DNA of 64,000 bases from Candidatus Synechococcus calcipolaris G9 (GTDB lineage Bacteria; Cyanobacteriota; Cyanobacteriia; Thermosynechococcales; Thermosynechococcaceae), in NCBI RefSeq assembly GCF_029582805.1, contig NZ_JAKKUT010000002.1:954001-1018000 (forward strand), written 5' to 3'. Every line of letters starts with the position of its first letter. Position 1 is the stretch's first letter. Shown here one piece after another: positions 1-10,129 of the stretch. The translations under genes were made by a program, and so were the position numbers. The notes beneath the pieces were generated by a model that did not search any database, was not told the DNA's origin, and saw only the letters and a program-made list of their open reading frames with translations.

Positions 1-532
1 CCCCAGTTCCGATCGCCCAGATGGGTTCGTAGGCAATCACAAGATTGGTCTGATCAACCTGTTCTAATCCTTTCTTTAACTGGCTTAAAATATGAGTCTC
101 CGTTTCACCAGCATCCCGTTGTGCTTTGGTTTCGCCCACACATAAAATCGGTGTAAGACCATGGGCTTGGGCCGCTTTTGAGCGTAAATTGACGGTTTCA
201 TCGGTTTCGCCAAAGTATTGTCGCCGCTCACTATGGCCCACCACCACGTAACGGACACCCAACTCCCGTAGCATCGGCGGGGAAATTTCTCCGGTAAAGG
301 CACCATTATCCTGCCAATGGACATTTTGGGCACCCAGGCGGATTCTGCTTCCGTGTAAATTTTTAGATAGGGTGGAAAGGGCTGTAAAGGGGACACAGAG
401 GACGATTTCCCGCTCCCCTGGGGCTGTGTCGATCTCATGAACAAAACTAGAGAGAAAATCTAACGCTTCCACCTGGGTTTTGTGCATTTTCCAGTTGCCA
501 GCGATAATAATACTGCGCACCGATCCTTTCAT
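1..532 (-). CDS. tpiA: Triosephosphate isomerase, C-terminus beyond window edge
   Basis: Interconverts dihydroxyacetone phosphate and glyceraldehyde 3-phosphate in glycolysis and the Calvin cycle (cytosol). The reading frame starts at the ATG at 532, giving an N-terminus with the family motif GNWKMHK near residues 12-18. The catalytic histidine motif (VVGHSERR) and the catalytic-glutamate loop ([11 protein letters not shown]) follow, the latter right at the window edge. About 177 of the usual ~240-250 residues are present. The end is a window cut, not a truncation. The gene is divergent from the small membrane protein at 593. Identification is secure. Confidence 0.96.
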   Translation of the reverse strand, partial: MKGSVRSIIIAGNWKMHKTQVEALDFLSSFVHEIDTAPGEREIVLCVPFTALSTLSKNLHGSRIRLGAQNVHWQDNGAFTGEISPPMLRELGVRYVVVGHSERRQYFGETDETVNLRSKAAQAHGLTPILCVGETKAQRDAGETETHILSQLKKGLEQVDQTNLVIAYEPIWAIGTG

Positions 533-592
533 ACCTCCCACGTATTCAGTTCATCTACACTACCATGAAGGCCGGCCAATCTTGTTTGATTT

Positions 593-1096
593 ATGTCTAT
601 TCATATTAAAATTCTTCCTTTCTTTCTGGCGATCGCCATTGGCATCGTTGGAGCCGTTATTCTCTCCCAATTACAGATTAGTTTTTGGTGGGAACCTAAT
701 ATAGTGGATGCACCCACGCCCCTGATTGAAGCTGAACCCACCACCACCCCCACCGCCCTGCCACCGCCTATCCCACCCCAAGAACCCCAACGGGATGGCC
801 TCAGGGTGAGTAATCAAACCAGTTACCCCCTACGGATTGTTCTCCTTAACTACAGCGATCGCTCTAGCCAAGAGGAACACACGACCCATTGGGATTTTGC
901 ACCGATGGAAGGAAATATCCAAGGGTTGTTACTTTCCCTACCGGAAGGCAACCTCCGCCTTAAGTCTGGGGATATTTTAATGGCCTTTAGCCTGGATGGA
1001 TCAAAGCGATACTGGGGGCCCTACATCATTGGTGAGTCTCAACAACTTCAGCAGGATAGCCAAACCCAGGAATGGCAATTGACTCTCCGCCCCTAA
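593..1096 (+). CDS. Small membrane-anchored protein, unknown function
   Basis: A 167-residue protein. It has one N-terminal hydrophobic segment (about residues 5-27), then a Pro/Thr-rich linker (about 40-65) and a polar C-terminal domain of about 100 residues with hydrophobic and polar residues alternating as in beta structure. The topology suggests an inner-membrane or thylakoid anchor with the domain on the periplasmic or lumenal side. I do not recognise the family. It is divergent from tpiA with only about 60 bases between the starts, so the promoters must overlap. The ATG at 593 is the only good start. The frame is intact and typical of the genome, so I consider it a real gene. Confidence 0.75.
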   Translation: MSIHIKILPFFLAIAIGIVGAVILSQLQISFWWEPNIVDAPTPLIEAEPTTTPTALPPPIPPQEPQRDGLRVSNQTSYPLRIVLLNYSDRSSQEEHTTHWDFAPMEGNIQGLLLSLPEGNLRLKSGDILMAFSLDGSKRYWGPYIIGESQQLQQDSQTQEWQLTLRP

Positions 1097-1108
1097 AAAA
1101 TCACCCCT

Positions 1109-1151
1109 AAAAAAATCCACCCTAGGGCTGAAATAGTGTCCTCAGGGTGGA
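1109..1151 (-). terminator. Rho-independent terminator of glgP
   Basis: An 8-bp perfect stem (TCCACCCT at 1116-1123 with AGGGTGGA at 1144-1151) is followed on the minus strand by a run of seven T (1109-1115). It lies about 85 bases beyond the glgP stop codon, so it is best read as the terminator of glgP transcripts. It sits tail to tail with the gene ending at 1096. Confidence 0.75.
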
Positions 1152-1233
1152 GATGAATCGCTGGTTGTCAATAAGTTGTCAACAGGTTGTCAGCACTTTG
1201 AACGTTTAGGATGCATTGATCTTTAACGGATCT

Positions 1234-3873
1234 TTAGCGTTTATTTACTAGGGGTTGGCTCCCTGCCAAGGAGGGGCGACAGGCTTCCAGGGAAACGGGA
1301 ACAGGCTCCACCCCCCAGATGTCCTGGCAGTACTGGGAAATGGTGCGATCGGAGGAGAATTTACCCATGCGAGCAACATTTAAGATCGCCATTTTTGTCC
1401 AGCGATCCTTATCTCGGAAGGCTTCTGCCGCCTGCTTTTGGCAGTCCACATAGGATTGATAATCCGCAAACAGCATATAGGGATCGCCATAGAGGAGGGA
1501 ATCCACAATGGGAGCAAATAGACCCGGATCCCGGGGACAGAAATAATCAGAAATGAGGCTGTCAATCACTTTTTTCAGCATTAAGTTACTGTTGTAGTAA
1601 TCCATGGGATTGTAACCCTCTGCCTTGAGACTCATCACCTCTTGGGCTGTTAAACCAAAGAGGAAAAAGTTCTCTGGGCCCGCCTCTTCCCGGATCTCCA
1701 CATTTGCCCCATCCAACGTACCTATGGTGATGGCACCATTGAGGGCAAACTTCATATTTCCGGTTCCCGATGCTTCCTTACCGGCGGTGGAAATTTGCTC
1801 GGAAAGATCGGCGGCAGGATAAGAAATTTCCCCTAGGGATACGGAATAGTTATTCAGGAAGACAACTTTTAAGCGACCATTGACATCACTATCGTGGTTA
1901 ACCATATCCCCCACGGCATTGATCAGCTTAATCACCATTTTGGCCATGAAGTAGCCCGGAGCCGCCTTACCACCAAAGATAAAGGTGCGGGGTTGAATGT
2001 CAATACTGGGGTTAGCCTTGATCTGCTCGTAGAGGGTAATAATGTGCAACACCATTAGATGCTGCCGCTTGTACTCATGGATACGCTTAATCTGCACATC
2101 AAACAAGGAGTAGGGATCTACCTCAATCTGGTTATTTTGCCAGATATAGTCCGCCAGGCGTTCCTTGTTGGCCTGTTTGATCTGTTGCCATTCTGCCCGG
2201 AATTCTGGGCGATCGGCATGGGCCTCTAATCCCCTCAAGTCGTCTAGATGCTTCACCCAGCGATCGCTGCCCAGGGTTTTGGTGATCAGGCCAGAGAGTT
2301 GGGGATTGCTCAATAGCACCCAGCGGCGAGGGGTAACCCCGTTGGTTTTGTTCTGGAATTTATTGGGGTACATCTCGTAGAAGTCCCGCATCAGTTCCTG
2401 TTTAATCAATTCCGTGTGCAGTTCCGCTACCCCATTTACCGTATGACTGCCCACACAGGCCAAGTGCGCCATGCGAATTTGTTTGTGCCCCCCTTCTTCG
2501 ATCAGGGACATACGGGCCAAACGGGCGTGGTTCCCTGGATAGCGGAGACGGATTTCATTGAGGAAACGATAGTTGATTTCGTAAATGATCTCCAGATGGC
2601 GCGGTAGCAGGCGGCCAAACAAATCCACCGACCATCGTTCCAGGGCTTCTGACAGTAAGGTGTGATTGGTGTAGGCAAAGGTGCGCTGGGTAATATCCCA
2701 AGCCTTTTCCCAGGTTAAGAAGTAGTCATCCACCAGCAGGCGCATGAGTTCGGCAACGCCAATGGAAGGATGGGTGTCGTTTAGCTGAATGGCGGTTTTC
2801 TCTGGGAAGGCATCAAAGGTTTTGTGTTTCCGCAGATAGAGGCGAATAATATCCTGCAAGGAACAGGCGACAAAGAAGTACTGTTGTTGCAACCGCAGTT
2901 CTTTTCCTTGGAGGGTGTTGTCATTGGGATAAAGAACCTTGGAAATATTCTCGCTAAAGGTTTTATTGGAGACGGCTTGGGTATAGTCTCCAGCATTAAA
3001 CACTTGTAGGTTGAAATCCTGGGCAGCCCGGGCACTCCATAGCCTCAGGGTATTGACCGTATTATTGTCGTAACCGGCAATGGGAGTGTCGTAGGGGGTT
3101 CCATAGACGGTAGTCCCAGCAATCCAGCGCACGCGATAGTGGCCCTGGGGATCGGTGTAGGCCTCGGTGTGGCCACCAAATTTAACTTCAACATTGTAGT
3201 CGGGGCGGGCAATTTCCCAGGGGTTGCCAAAGCGGAGCCAGTTATCGGGGACTTCGTGCTGCCAGCCGTTGGTAATGATTTGCTCAAAGATGCCAAACTC
3301 ATAACGAATTCCGTAGCCCACCGCTGGAATTTCTAGGGTGGCCAGGGAGTCTAAAAAGCAGGCAGCTAAACGGCCCAGTCCACCATTACCTAGTCCGGGT
3401 TCCGGCTCATGTTCCATCAGCTCAGCCAGATCTAAGCCAAATTCCCCAAGGGCTTTTTGGGTTTGCTCGTAGAGTCCGACGTTAATCAGGTTATTGATCA
3501 GCAATCGCCCAATCAAAAATTCCGCTGATAGGTAGTAAACGACCTTGGTATCTTCCTCGAAGTAGGTTTGGGCAGTCTTAATGCGTCGATGCAACAGGCG
3601 ATCGCGGACGGTGTAGGCCAGGGCCATAAAGTAATCGTAGGCTGTGGCGAAGGTGGCATCTTTTCCCTGGATGTAGTGCAGGTTATCCACAAAGGATCGC
3701 TTCAGGGTACTGACGGTCATGCCGGTGCGATCGCTTTCAATATAGAGATCACAAACCTCTGCGGGATCCATGGGGTCAGGACTGTTGGCTAGATTTTCAT
3801 TCATTAAAGGAGTGGTGCGATCGGCGAATGACTGTCCCCCGGAACTGCCACCGTTTGTAGTTTGATTGCTCAT
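1234..3873 (-). CDS. glgP: Glycogen phosphorylase
   Basis: Releases glucose 1-phosphate from glycogen using phosphate and pyridoxal phosphate (cytosol), mobilising the storage polymer made in the light. The 879-residue length fits the GT35 family with an N-terminal extension of about 40 residues. The PLP-lysine motif EASGTGNMKFALNGA starts at residue 700, with Lys709 as the Schiff-base lysine. The conserved EPEPGLGNGGLGRLAACF block lies near residue 155, and IQLNDTHP lies in the middle of the protein. It has its own promoter region (3874-4013) and a terminator at 1109-1151, so it is probably monocistronic. Confidence 0.97.
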   Translation of the reverse strand: MSNQTTNGGSSGGQSFADRTTPLMNENLANSPDPMDPAEVCDLYIESDRTGMTVSTLKRSFVDNLHYIQGKDATFATAYDYFMALAYTVRDRLLHRRIKTAQTYFEEDTKVVYYLSAEFLIGRLLINNLINVGLYEQTQKALGEFGLDLAELMEHEPEPGLGNGGLGRLAACFLDSLATLEIPAVGYGIRYEFGIFEQIITNGWQHEVPDNWLRFGNPWEIARPDYNVEVKFGGHTEAYTDPQGHYRVRWIAGTTVYGTPYDTPIAGYDNNTVNTLRLWSARAAQDFNLQVFNAGDYTQAVSNKTFSENISKVLYPNDNTLQGKELRLQQQYFFVACSLQDIIRLYLRKHKTFDAFPEKTAIQLNDTHPSIGVAELMRLLVDDYFLTWEKAWDITQRTFAYTNHTLLSEALERWSVDLFGRLLPRHLEIIYEINYRFLNEIRLRYPGNHARLARMSLIEEGGHKQIRMAHLACVGSHTVNGVAELHTELIKQELMRDFYEMYPNKFQNKTNGVTPRRWVLLSNPQLSGLITKTLGSDRWVKHLDDLRGLEAHADRPEFRAEWQQIKQANKERLADYIWQNNQIEVDPYSLFDVQIKRIHEYKRQHLMVLHIITLYEQIKANPSIDIQPRTFIFGGKAAPGYFMAKMVIKLINAVGDMVNHDSDVNGRLKVVFLNNYSVSLGEISYPAADLSEQISTAGKEASGTGNMKFALNGAITIGTLDGANVEIREEAGPENFFLFGLTAQEVMSLKAEGYNPMDYYNSNLMLKKVIDSLISDYFCPRDPGLFAPIVDSLLYGDPYMLFADYQSYVDCQKQAAEAFRDKDRWTKMAILNVARMGKFSSDRTISQYCQDIWGVEPVPVSLEACRPSLAGSQPLVNKR

Positions 3874-4013
3874 TAGGCTCTCTGCGTGGAATCGTGAAAT
3901 CTTAAATAACTTACATTAAGGCTAATACACTTTAGCCAAAAGTACCTTAGAATACCAGCCACAAACCTTAATAATTACTTAAGCTCTGCGATCTCATTCC
4001 GGGAGATTTTCGG

Positions 4014-5204
4014 CTAGCTGTGGGCTGGAGGGGTGGCAAAACGAATTTTCAGATAGTCATCTTCCATTTTTGCGCCAACGGGCTGCATCGCTGCCAATCC
4101 CTGGGGAAGCACCATGTTCCGGCGATGATTACCAATGCGAATATTCAGTTCATCGGCACTTTTATTGAGTTCGACCTTTTCTTTAGGAATACCGGGCAAG
4201 TAGAGTTCTAAACTGTATTCCCCTTCTTCTTGGCGCACCCGAATCGTTTGCTCTTTGTAATAGACCTGGGCTGGATCTTCATCGCCATAGAGAACCCCCT
4301 TGAGGCGATCGAGGGCGGCTAGTCCACAGAGTTCCTCGGCAAAGAGGGGGACTTCTTTTACCGGCAGGGGACGGAAATTATCATGGATTTCTTGGCGGTA
4401 TTGCTGCTGGGTGGCTTTCCAACGACTAAAGAAGGGATCATTGACCGTTTCCGGAATAATCCGATTGGCAATCACCAAATCCGTGGCCACATTGTAGAGA
4501 CTGAGGTAGGCGTGGGCCCGCAGGGATTCCTTGATCACCATTTTTTCGGGGTTGGTGACGAGGCGGACAGAGGTTTGGGTATTGTCCGTCAAAACCTGCT
4601 CTAGGGCCTCAATCTGTTCGTAGAATTCGTAGGGGGCATCCATGACTTCTTTATCTGGCAGGGAAAAGCCAACGAGGGGCTTAAAAATCGGCTCCACAAT
4701 GGGGCGCAGCGCCACGGACATCCGTTGCAGGGGTTTATAAAAACGGCGCATATACCAGCCACTCACCTCCGGTAAGCTCAATAGGCGGAGGGCGGTTCCG
4801 GTGGGGGCAGAATCAATAATCAGGACATCGTACTGGGCTTCATCGTAGTGGCGTTTCATCCGCACGAGGGCAAAAATTTCATCCATGCCAGGCAGAATGG
4901 CAAGTTCCTCCGCTTGCACTGCTTCTAGACCTCGGGCTTGGAGAACTTGGGTAATGTAGCGTTTGACCGCTCCCCAGTTGTCTTCCAGTTCCATTAGGGC
5001 ATCGAGTTCCGCCCCCCAGAGGTTTTCACAAACAGGAGCCGGGGCGTGACCCAGTTCAATGTCAAAGCTATCCGCGAGGGAATGGGCTGGATCGGTACTC
5101 AGGACAAGGGTTTTGTAGCCTAATTCGGCACAGCGTAGGCCGGTGGCTGCGGCAACGGAGGTTTTGCCAACACCGCCCTTACCTGTCAATAAAATTACGC
5201 GCAT
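4014..5204 (-). CDS. ArsA/GET3-family ATPase with C-terminal Hsp20-like domain
   Basis: A 396-residue cytosolic P-loop ATPase of the ArsA/GET3 family. The N-terminus carries the deviant Walker [10 protein letters not shown] (residues 8-16). The switch I region [13 protein letters not shown] and a Walker B-like segment ([16 protein letters not shown]) follow. Roughly residues 312-392 form an alpha-crystallin/Hsp20-like beta domain ([13 protein letters not shown], then a DYLKIRF end), known in cyanobacterial ArsA proteins. There is no adjacent arsB or arsR and no paired CxxC typical of eukaryotic GET3, so arsenite export is unlikely. A client-binding, chaperone-like or tail-anchor role is an inference. 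Start ATG at 5204. Confidence 0.9.
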   Translation of the reverse strand: MRVILLTGKGGVGKTSVAAATGLRCAELGYKTLVLSTDPAHSLADSFDIELGHAPAPVCENLWGAELDALMELEDNWGAVKRYITQVLQARGLEAVQAEELAILPGMDEIFALVRMKRHYDEAQYDVLIIDSAPTGTALRLLSLPEVSGWYMRRFYKPLQRMSVALRPIVEPIFKPLVGFSLPDKEVMDAPYEFYEQIEALEQVLTDNTQTSVRLVTNPEKMVIKESLRAHAYLSLYNVATDLVIANRIIPETVNDPFFSRWKATQQQYRQEIHDNFRPLPVKEVPLFAEELCGLAALDRLKGVLYGDEDPAQVYYKEQTIRVRQEEGEYSLELYLPGIPKEKVELNKSADELNIRIGNHRRNMVLPQGLAAMQPVGAKMEDDYLKIRFATPPAHS

Positions 5205-5291
5205 TGAGGCCCTTAAATGAGTGAGTAGTGAATGGAACTATCCGTATTTTGGCACTTTTCCCCTAAGGTGACCTAGGGCAACCGGATGCAA

Positions 5292-5909
5292 TCAGCGTAA
5301 GCTACCTAGGGTGTGTTGCCAAGCCAATTCTTTACTGAGAATTTCCAGGGCGCGGCGATCGCTGGGTTGAAATAGGGGTGTAATGGTTCCTAATATCTGA
5401 CTGACTAGGGGAGAAGCGTAGCTACCCCCGGAATTTAATAGATGGGCATAGTAGCAACATTGGGCTTGGCCCTTGGCGTTGTGATGGAAGACCCGTAGGT
5501 CGTCCTGGGAGAGTTGCCACACGGGGGTATTGACGGGGACGACGGCCGCTGGAATCCCCTGTTCGCCGTACCGTTGCCCATCGGGGGAGGTAACAATGGT
5601 GCCGATGAGGACGATCCAGAGGAGGGTGCGGGTTTCATAGATCAAATCGGGGGTGAAGGTGGCATCCGGTTCGCTACTGAGGCGGGGACTGGTGCTATTA
5701 AATTGGGGATTGAGAAGCTGGGAATTGTAAATCACGCCGATGGCCCAATGACGCTGGCTGTCTTCTAATTTCACAAAACTGCCAAAGCCATAATCCTCTG
5801 GTTGGGGAGGGGAGATCACCTCTAGGGAATCGTCAATCTGGGCAATGTAGTCACAGTGGGAATTGGATTTAACAATTTTGCCAAGGCGACAGGGTTCGGA
5901 ATGATTCAT
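5292..5909 (-). CDS. Conserved cyanobacterial protein, possible HAS-barrel domain
   Basis: A 205-residue soluble protein. The N-terminal half ([17 protein letters not shown]..., then FGSFVKLED) resembles the small beta barrel found at the N-terminus of HerA/ATP-synthase-type proteins, but I see no P-loop and no ATPase domain. The remainder is unassigned. It overlaps rph by four bases (ATGA, 5906-5909), so the two are translationally coupled, with this gene second. That suggests, but does not prove, a role near RNA processing. The HAS-barrel assignment is tentative; a profile search would settle it. Confidence 0.7.
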   Translation of the reverse strand: MNHSEPCRLGKIVKSNSHCDYIAQIDDSLEVISPPQPEDYGFGSFVKLEDSQRHWAIGVIYNSQLLNPQFNSTSPRLSSEPDATFTPDLIYETRTLLWIVLIGTIVTSPDGQRYGEQGIPAAVVPVNTPVWQLSQDDLRVFHHNAKGQAQCCYYAHLLNSGGSYASPLVSQILGTITPLFQPSDRRALEILSKELAWQHTLGSLR

Positions 5910-6625
5910 GATTCAAGGGCGACTTTTTGGGCAAGGATGAGATCTTTAATGCCCTTCTCCGCCAGATCTAAAATATCCAAGAGTTGGGCACGGCTGAAGG
6001 AGCCATCTTCGGCGGTTCCCTGCACTTCGAGGAGTTCCAAGGATTCGGTCATGACCACATTGAAGTCCACACTGGCGGCCACGTCTTCGGGATAATTTAA
6101 GTCTAGGTAAAGCTGATCCTCAATTAAGCCGATGGACACTGCGGCAATGTGCTGGATCAGGGGCGATCGCTGGAGGAGATTTTTTTCTAGCAGTGTGGCG
6201 ATCGCATCGGCTAGGGCAATAAAACTGCCGGTAATGGCGGTGGTACGGGTTCCGGCATCCGCCTGTAAAACATCGGCATCCACGATCAGGGTACGCTCTC
6301 CCAAAATAGAAAAATCCAGGGCGGCCCGTAAACTGCGCCCAATCAACCGTTGAATTTCCTGGGTTCGCCCCGAAAGTTTCAGCCATTCCCGTTCCTGGCG
6401 TTGGGGGGTTGCCCCCGGTAGCATCCGGTATTCAGCGGTTAACCACCCCCGCCCCGTTCCTTCCAAAAATCTAGGCACGCCTTCGCGGATACTGACATTA
6501 CATAGCACTTGGGTTTGACCACAGCGGGCTAGGACAGAACCAGGGGCAAACTGGGTGAACTGCCGTTGAAAACTGTGCGATCGCAACTCATCCCACTGCC
6601 GACCATCTGGACGCTGCCATCCCAT
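5906..6625 (-). CDS. rph: Ribonuclease PH
   Basis: A phosphorolytic 3'-5' exoribonuclease that trims tRNA precursor 3' ends (cytosol, hexameric ring). The 239-residue length matches the family. Visible motifs are the N-terminal GRQWDELR segment, the [11 protein letters not shown]-like block (here [13 protein letters not shown]), the [16 protein letters not shown] segment and the phosphate-site motif [12 protein letters not shown]. It is the first gene of a two-gene unit: its stop overlaps the start of the 205-residue gene by four bases. Confidence 0.96.
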   Translation of the reverse strand: MGWQRPDGRQWDELRSHSFQRQFTQFAPGSVLARCGQTQVLCNVSIREGVPRFLEGTGRGWLTAEYRMLPGATPQRQEREWLKLSGRTQEIQRLIGRSLRAALDFSILGERTLIVDADVLQADAGTRTTAITGSFIALADAIATLLEKNLLQRSPLIQHIAAVSIGLIEDQLYLDLNYPEDVAASVDFNVVMTESLELLEVQGTAEDGSFSRAQLLDILDLAEKGIKDLILAQKVALES

Positions 6626-6733
6626 AGTTACTCCGTTAGTTTTAGGGTGTTAATGTAGGGTGCAAACTAAATGCGTTACCAATTCTAGCTAATTCCCAGT
6701 CTTTTCCCCTAGGCGATAGATCATTGCAATACA

Positions 6734-8506
6734 TCATTGCAAGCGGGACTCCACTTGATATTGCTCCCACAGGGATTGGTACAGGCCCGGTTGCTCCACG
6801 AGTTCACTATGGGTTCCGGTTTGAATAATTCGCCCCTGATCCATCACCAGCAGGCGATCGCAACAGGCCGCGGCCGCTGCTAATTGATGGGAAATAAAGA
6901 TCACGGTTTTTTGTTGGCTGCCAGACTGGAGGGCCTGGAGGATTTGGGTGGCGGTTTCGTTGTCCACACTGGCCAGGGAATCATCCAAGACGAGGATGGG
7001 GGCATCAATCAACAGGGCCCGGGCTAGGGCGGTGCGCTGGCGTTGGCCACCGGAGAGGGTAATACCCCGCTCTCCCACGGCGGTCTCATACTGGCGGGGA
7101 AAGTTAAGAATTTCCTGGTGGATTTGGGCTTGGGTGGCGGCGGCCTCAACCAGGGGATGATCCGCCTCAGGATTGCCATAGCGGATATTGTTTCGCAAAC
7201 TGGTACTAAATAGAAAACTTTCCTGGGGTACGTAGGCGATCGCCCGGCGCAGATCCACTAGGGAAATATCCGTTAGATCTATGCCATCTAGGAAGAGTTG
7301 CCCCGGTTTAATGTCCAGTAGATGGGGGAGGGTACTGGCCAACGTGGATTTACCACAGCCAATGGGGCCGACAATGGCCACGGTTTCACCCGGCTGAATC
7401 TCAAAACTGAGGTGGTCTAGGGCGGGATGGGTCGTTCCCGGATAGGTATAGCTGAGGTTCACCCCCCGTAAATGACCCCGCACTGAAGATAGGGGCAGGG
7501 CGATCGCCTGGGGATGGTCTTGAATCAGTGGCTCCACCGAAAGAATCGCTTCAATGCGATCTATACTCACCTCCCCCCGTTGGTAGGCGGTAATCGTAAA
7601 TCCAAGCAAGGCCGTCGGAAAAATTAACCGCTCAATGTACAGAAGCAGGGCAATAAAATCTCCCACCTGAATCGTATTGGCGGCAATCATGCGACTGCCA
7701 AACCAAAGCAGAATTAATAAACTGAGGCTCACCATGCCCCCCAACAGGGGAAATAGAATATTCCGGGTTTTGGCTAGAACTAAATTGCTATTGAGGAGGT
7801 CTTGGTTGAGACGGCGAAATTGGCCCTGTTCATTCTCTTCCTGGGCATAAATTTTAATCAGGGCAATCCCGCTCATGTCCTCTTGGATCAAATCACTCAG
7901 GTCGGAAAGGGCCTGTTGCACATCCAGTTGCTCCGCCCGAAGACGTTCACTGAACCCCAGCACCAGCACGAGGACGGCCGGATAGACGGAAATTGCCCCC
8001 AGACTTAGACCCGGATGGATCGCCAGCATTACTGGCAGGGTGAGGGCATAGGCAAAAATGGTATTGACAAAGCTGAGAACCGCAAAACCAACGAGACGAC
8101 GGATATTATCCACATCACTGGTGGCTCGATTAATCAGATCCCCAGCCGTATTGCGCTGGAAATAGGCCGGCTCCATTTCCAGCAAGTGATCAAAGATCTG
8201 TTGCTTGAGATCAAACTCCACTTGCCGGCCCACCCCAAAGAGCCACATCCGGGATGCCATGCGAATCAGCCACATGAGAGAAGCTAAGACCAGCAGCAAA
8301 ACGACGTAAAAGACAACCCGCTGAAAATCAAAGACATCCTGCAACTCATCAATGGCCGTACCAATAAGCAGGGGTAAATAGGTTCCGACAAGATTCACAA
8401 TAAATAATGCGACAATTCCGGCCCAAACGGTTTTTTGATGGGGGCGTAAATAGGTGAGGAGCTTCTGAAAACGGGAGAAACGGCCCGAACTTGCTTTATT
8501 TTCCAT
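6734..8506 (-). CDS. ABC exporter, fused membrane and ATPase domains
   Basis: A 590-residue half-transporter of the MsbA/multidrug type (inner membrane, homodimer expected). Residues about 15-310 form a six-helix type I exporter membrane domain. The ATPase domain follows, with Walker A GPIGCGKSTLA, signature LSGGQRQR, Walker B ILVLDDSLASVD and the switch histidine in FISHQ. The substrate is not deducible. It is divergent from lpxA, with which it shares the start region. That neighbourhood makes a lipid substrate such as lipid A conceivable, but this is inference. The ATG at 8506 is the natural start. Confidence 0.93.
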   Translation of the reverse strand: MENKASSGRFSRFQKLLTYLRPHQKTVWAGIVALFIVNLVGTYLPLLIGTAIDELQDVFDFQRVVFYVVLLLVLASLMWLIRMASRMWLFGVGRQVEFDLKQQIFDHLLEMEPAYFQRNTAGDLINRATSDVDNIRRLVGFAVLSFVNTIFAYALTLPVMLAIHPGLSLGAISVYPAVLVLVLGFSERLRAEQLDVQQALSDLSDLIQEDMSGIALIKIYAQEENEQGQFRRLNQDLLNSNLVLAKTRNILFPLLGGMVSLSLLILLWFGSRMIAANTIQVGDFIALLLYIERLIFPTALLGFTITAYQRGEVSIDRIEAILSVEPLIQDHPQAIALPLSSVRGHLRGVNLSYTYPGTTHPALDHLSFEIQPGETVAIVGPIGCGKSTLASTLPHLLDIKPGQLFLDGIDLTDISLVDLRRAIAYVPQESFLFSTSLRNNIRYGNPEADHPLVEAAATQAQIHQEILNFPRQYETAVGERGITLSGGQRQRTALARALLIDAPILVLDDSLASVDNETATQILQALQSGSQQKTVIFISHQLAAAAACCDRLLVMDQGRIIQTGTHSELVEQPGLYQSLWEQYQVESRLQ

Positions 8507-9365
8507 GAATTTTTTTCGAGATGATCCAAGTATCCTAGCTCTAGTATCCTTGATCCAAGCTGAGGGTATTTATATTGGGCAAGTTGTGGGTATTCATCCA
8601 AGTGCAGTGATTGAAGAGGGAGCCACCCTAGGTGAGAACGTGGCTATCAGTCCCTTTTGCTATATCGATCGCCACGTACAGTTAGGGGCAGGGTGTGTGC
8701 TTGGCCCCCACGTGACGATTTTAGGCCATACGACCCTGGGTAAGGATTGCCGAGTTCATGGTGGCGCAATTATTGGAGATATTCCCCAGGATGTGACCTA
8801 TCAGGGCGGAGTCAGTTATGTCACTATCGGCGATCGCTGTATCTTGCGAGAAGGGGTGACGATTCATCGGGGCACAAAACCGGAGGCTGTTACCCAGGTG
8901 GGGAATGATTGCCTATTAATGGCCCATAGTCACTTGGCCCATGATGTGCAGATTGGCAACCAGGTGATTATTGCCAATGGCGCCCTAGTGGCAGGGTATG
9001 CCCATATTGGCGATCGCGCCTTTATTAGTGGTAATTGCCTAATCCATCAATTTACGCGGGTGGGTCGGTTGGCCATGCTCTCCGGTGGCACCGCCGTCCA
9101 AAAAGATGTTCCCCCCTTTGCCATGACCCATAGCCTCAGCCGCAATACAATTATGGGTCTGAATGTGGTGGGACTGCGCCGCGCGGGTTTTACGACGGAA
9201 GAACGCCAATTACTGAAGGCCGCCTTTACGATTCTCTATCGCTCGGATCTCAATACCACCCAGGCGATCGCCCAGTTAAAGGACATCTTTCACTCCCCCC
9301 TCGTCACCGAACTCTGGCAGTTTATTGAAACGTCCCAGCGGGGAATTTGCAACTTTATTCGTTGA
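8505..9365 (+). CDS. lpxA: UDP-N-acetylglucosamine acyltransferase
   Basis: Transfers a 3-hydroxyacyl chain from ACP to UDP-GlcNAc, the first step of lipid A synthesis (cytosol, trimer). The left-handed beta-helix hexapeptide repeats start at IHPSAVIEEGATLGENV (residue 30 onward). The catalytic-histidine motif HLAHD is present with His146 in this numbering, and the C-terminal helical region is complete. The ATG at 8505 overlaps the start codon of the divergent ABC gene by two bases and precedes the first repeat by about 30 residues. In-frame TTG (8550) or GTG (8586) starts would give a more typical N-terminus. Product certain, start uncertain. Confidence 0.93.
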   Translation: MNFFRDDPSILALVSLIQAEGIYIGQVVGIHPSAVIEEGATLGENVAISPFCYIDRHVQLGAGCVLGPHVTILGHTTLGKDCRVHGGAIIGDIPQDVTYQGGVSYVTIGDRCILREGVTIHRGTKPEAVTQVGNDCLLMAHSHLAHDVQIGNQVIIANGALVAGYAHIGDRAFISGNCLIHQFTRVGRLAMLSGGTAVQKDVPPFAMTHSLSRNTIMGLNVVGLRRAGFTTEERQLLKAAFTILYRSDLNTTQAIAQLKDIFHSPLVTELWQFIETSQRGICNFIR

Positions 9366-9401
9366 TCTTTAGCTCTATTCTTGCCTTAGTGGGTTTTGAT
9401 C

Positions 9402-9860
9402 CTAGGGATCCACCTCTAGCAAGATACAGCGATTATTCCCCACGGGTTGATCAACTTGTTCGTAGAGTAAATCGATCCAGATCTCATCACTGTAAGGATG
9501 GCGACTGGTGACATAAAAGAGCCAATGCTGATCCAGACCCAAACTCTCCCGAAAGCGCATCATTTTAGGGGCAGATATGATCCTATGGGCAGCTAGGGCG
9601 GGTTTCCACTGATCAATGATACCCACGGCAATGGAAAACATCTGTCCTTCGGCATTTTCCAATTGAATCACCGCATCAATGTAAAGACTTTCCCACCAAT
9701 TGCCGGGATCCCTTAGATCCAATCCCCGGGCATCCATCTCGTCAATCAGTTTCGGTAAATTTGCCTTAATAAACGTTTGGGCATGGTGAAATTCCGGTAG
9801 GGGTTGCAGCACCTTGAATTGTTGGGCCGTCTTATTGAACCAGAGTTTGTGGTAGGACAT
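9402..9860 (-). CDS. Conserved hypothetical protein
   Basis: A 152-residue soluble protein with no signal peptide or membrane helix. It is rich in Trp (NWWESLYIDAVIQLEN, LGLDQHWLFYVTSRHPYSDEIWIDLLYE). I do not recognise a domain. It converges with lpxA (37 bases between the stops). The ATG at 9860 is followed by a normal coding pattern without interruption. No functional inference can be made from the neighbours. Confidence 0.72.
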   Translation of the reverse strand: MSYHKLWFNKTAQQFKVLQPLPEFHHAQTFIKANLPKLIDEMDARGLDLRDPGNWWESLYIDAVIQLENAEGQMFSIAVGIIDQWKPALAAHRIISAPKMMRFRESLGLDQHWLFYVTSRHPYSDEIWIDLLYEQVDQPVGNNRCILLEVDP

Positions 9861-10129
9861 GAACCGTTATTCTCCACGTAAAGCCAGCGATCGCAGGAAA
9901 AAATTTCTAGGATTAACCCATCTGAAAATCTAAAACCTATCCAGCATACAGTAATTGGGCTGGCAGGTTGATCGGCTTCTTTACCTTACCGCAGCAATGA
10001 GAATGCTTACGAGATTGATTGGTTGGCTTTGATCAGGGGGAATACACCCAGGCGATCGCGGGATTCTCCCCTACCGCCCTCCAGGGCCGACCCACGACAA
10101 TAGAGATACAGGGAAAAGAGGTCTGCATC
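9861..10129. other. Intergenic region, nothing recognised
   Basis: About 270 bases between two divergent hypothetical genes. It contains two HIP1 palindromes and presumably both promoters. An in-frame upstream extension of the + gene to 10019 is possible, but its residues look non-coding in character. No operator, repeat or RNA structure stood out. Confidence 0.5.

Noticed and set aside
85-444. Open frame of 119 codons on the minus strand
   Set aside because: It lies out of frame inside tpiA, whose conserved motifs are read in a different frame.
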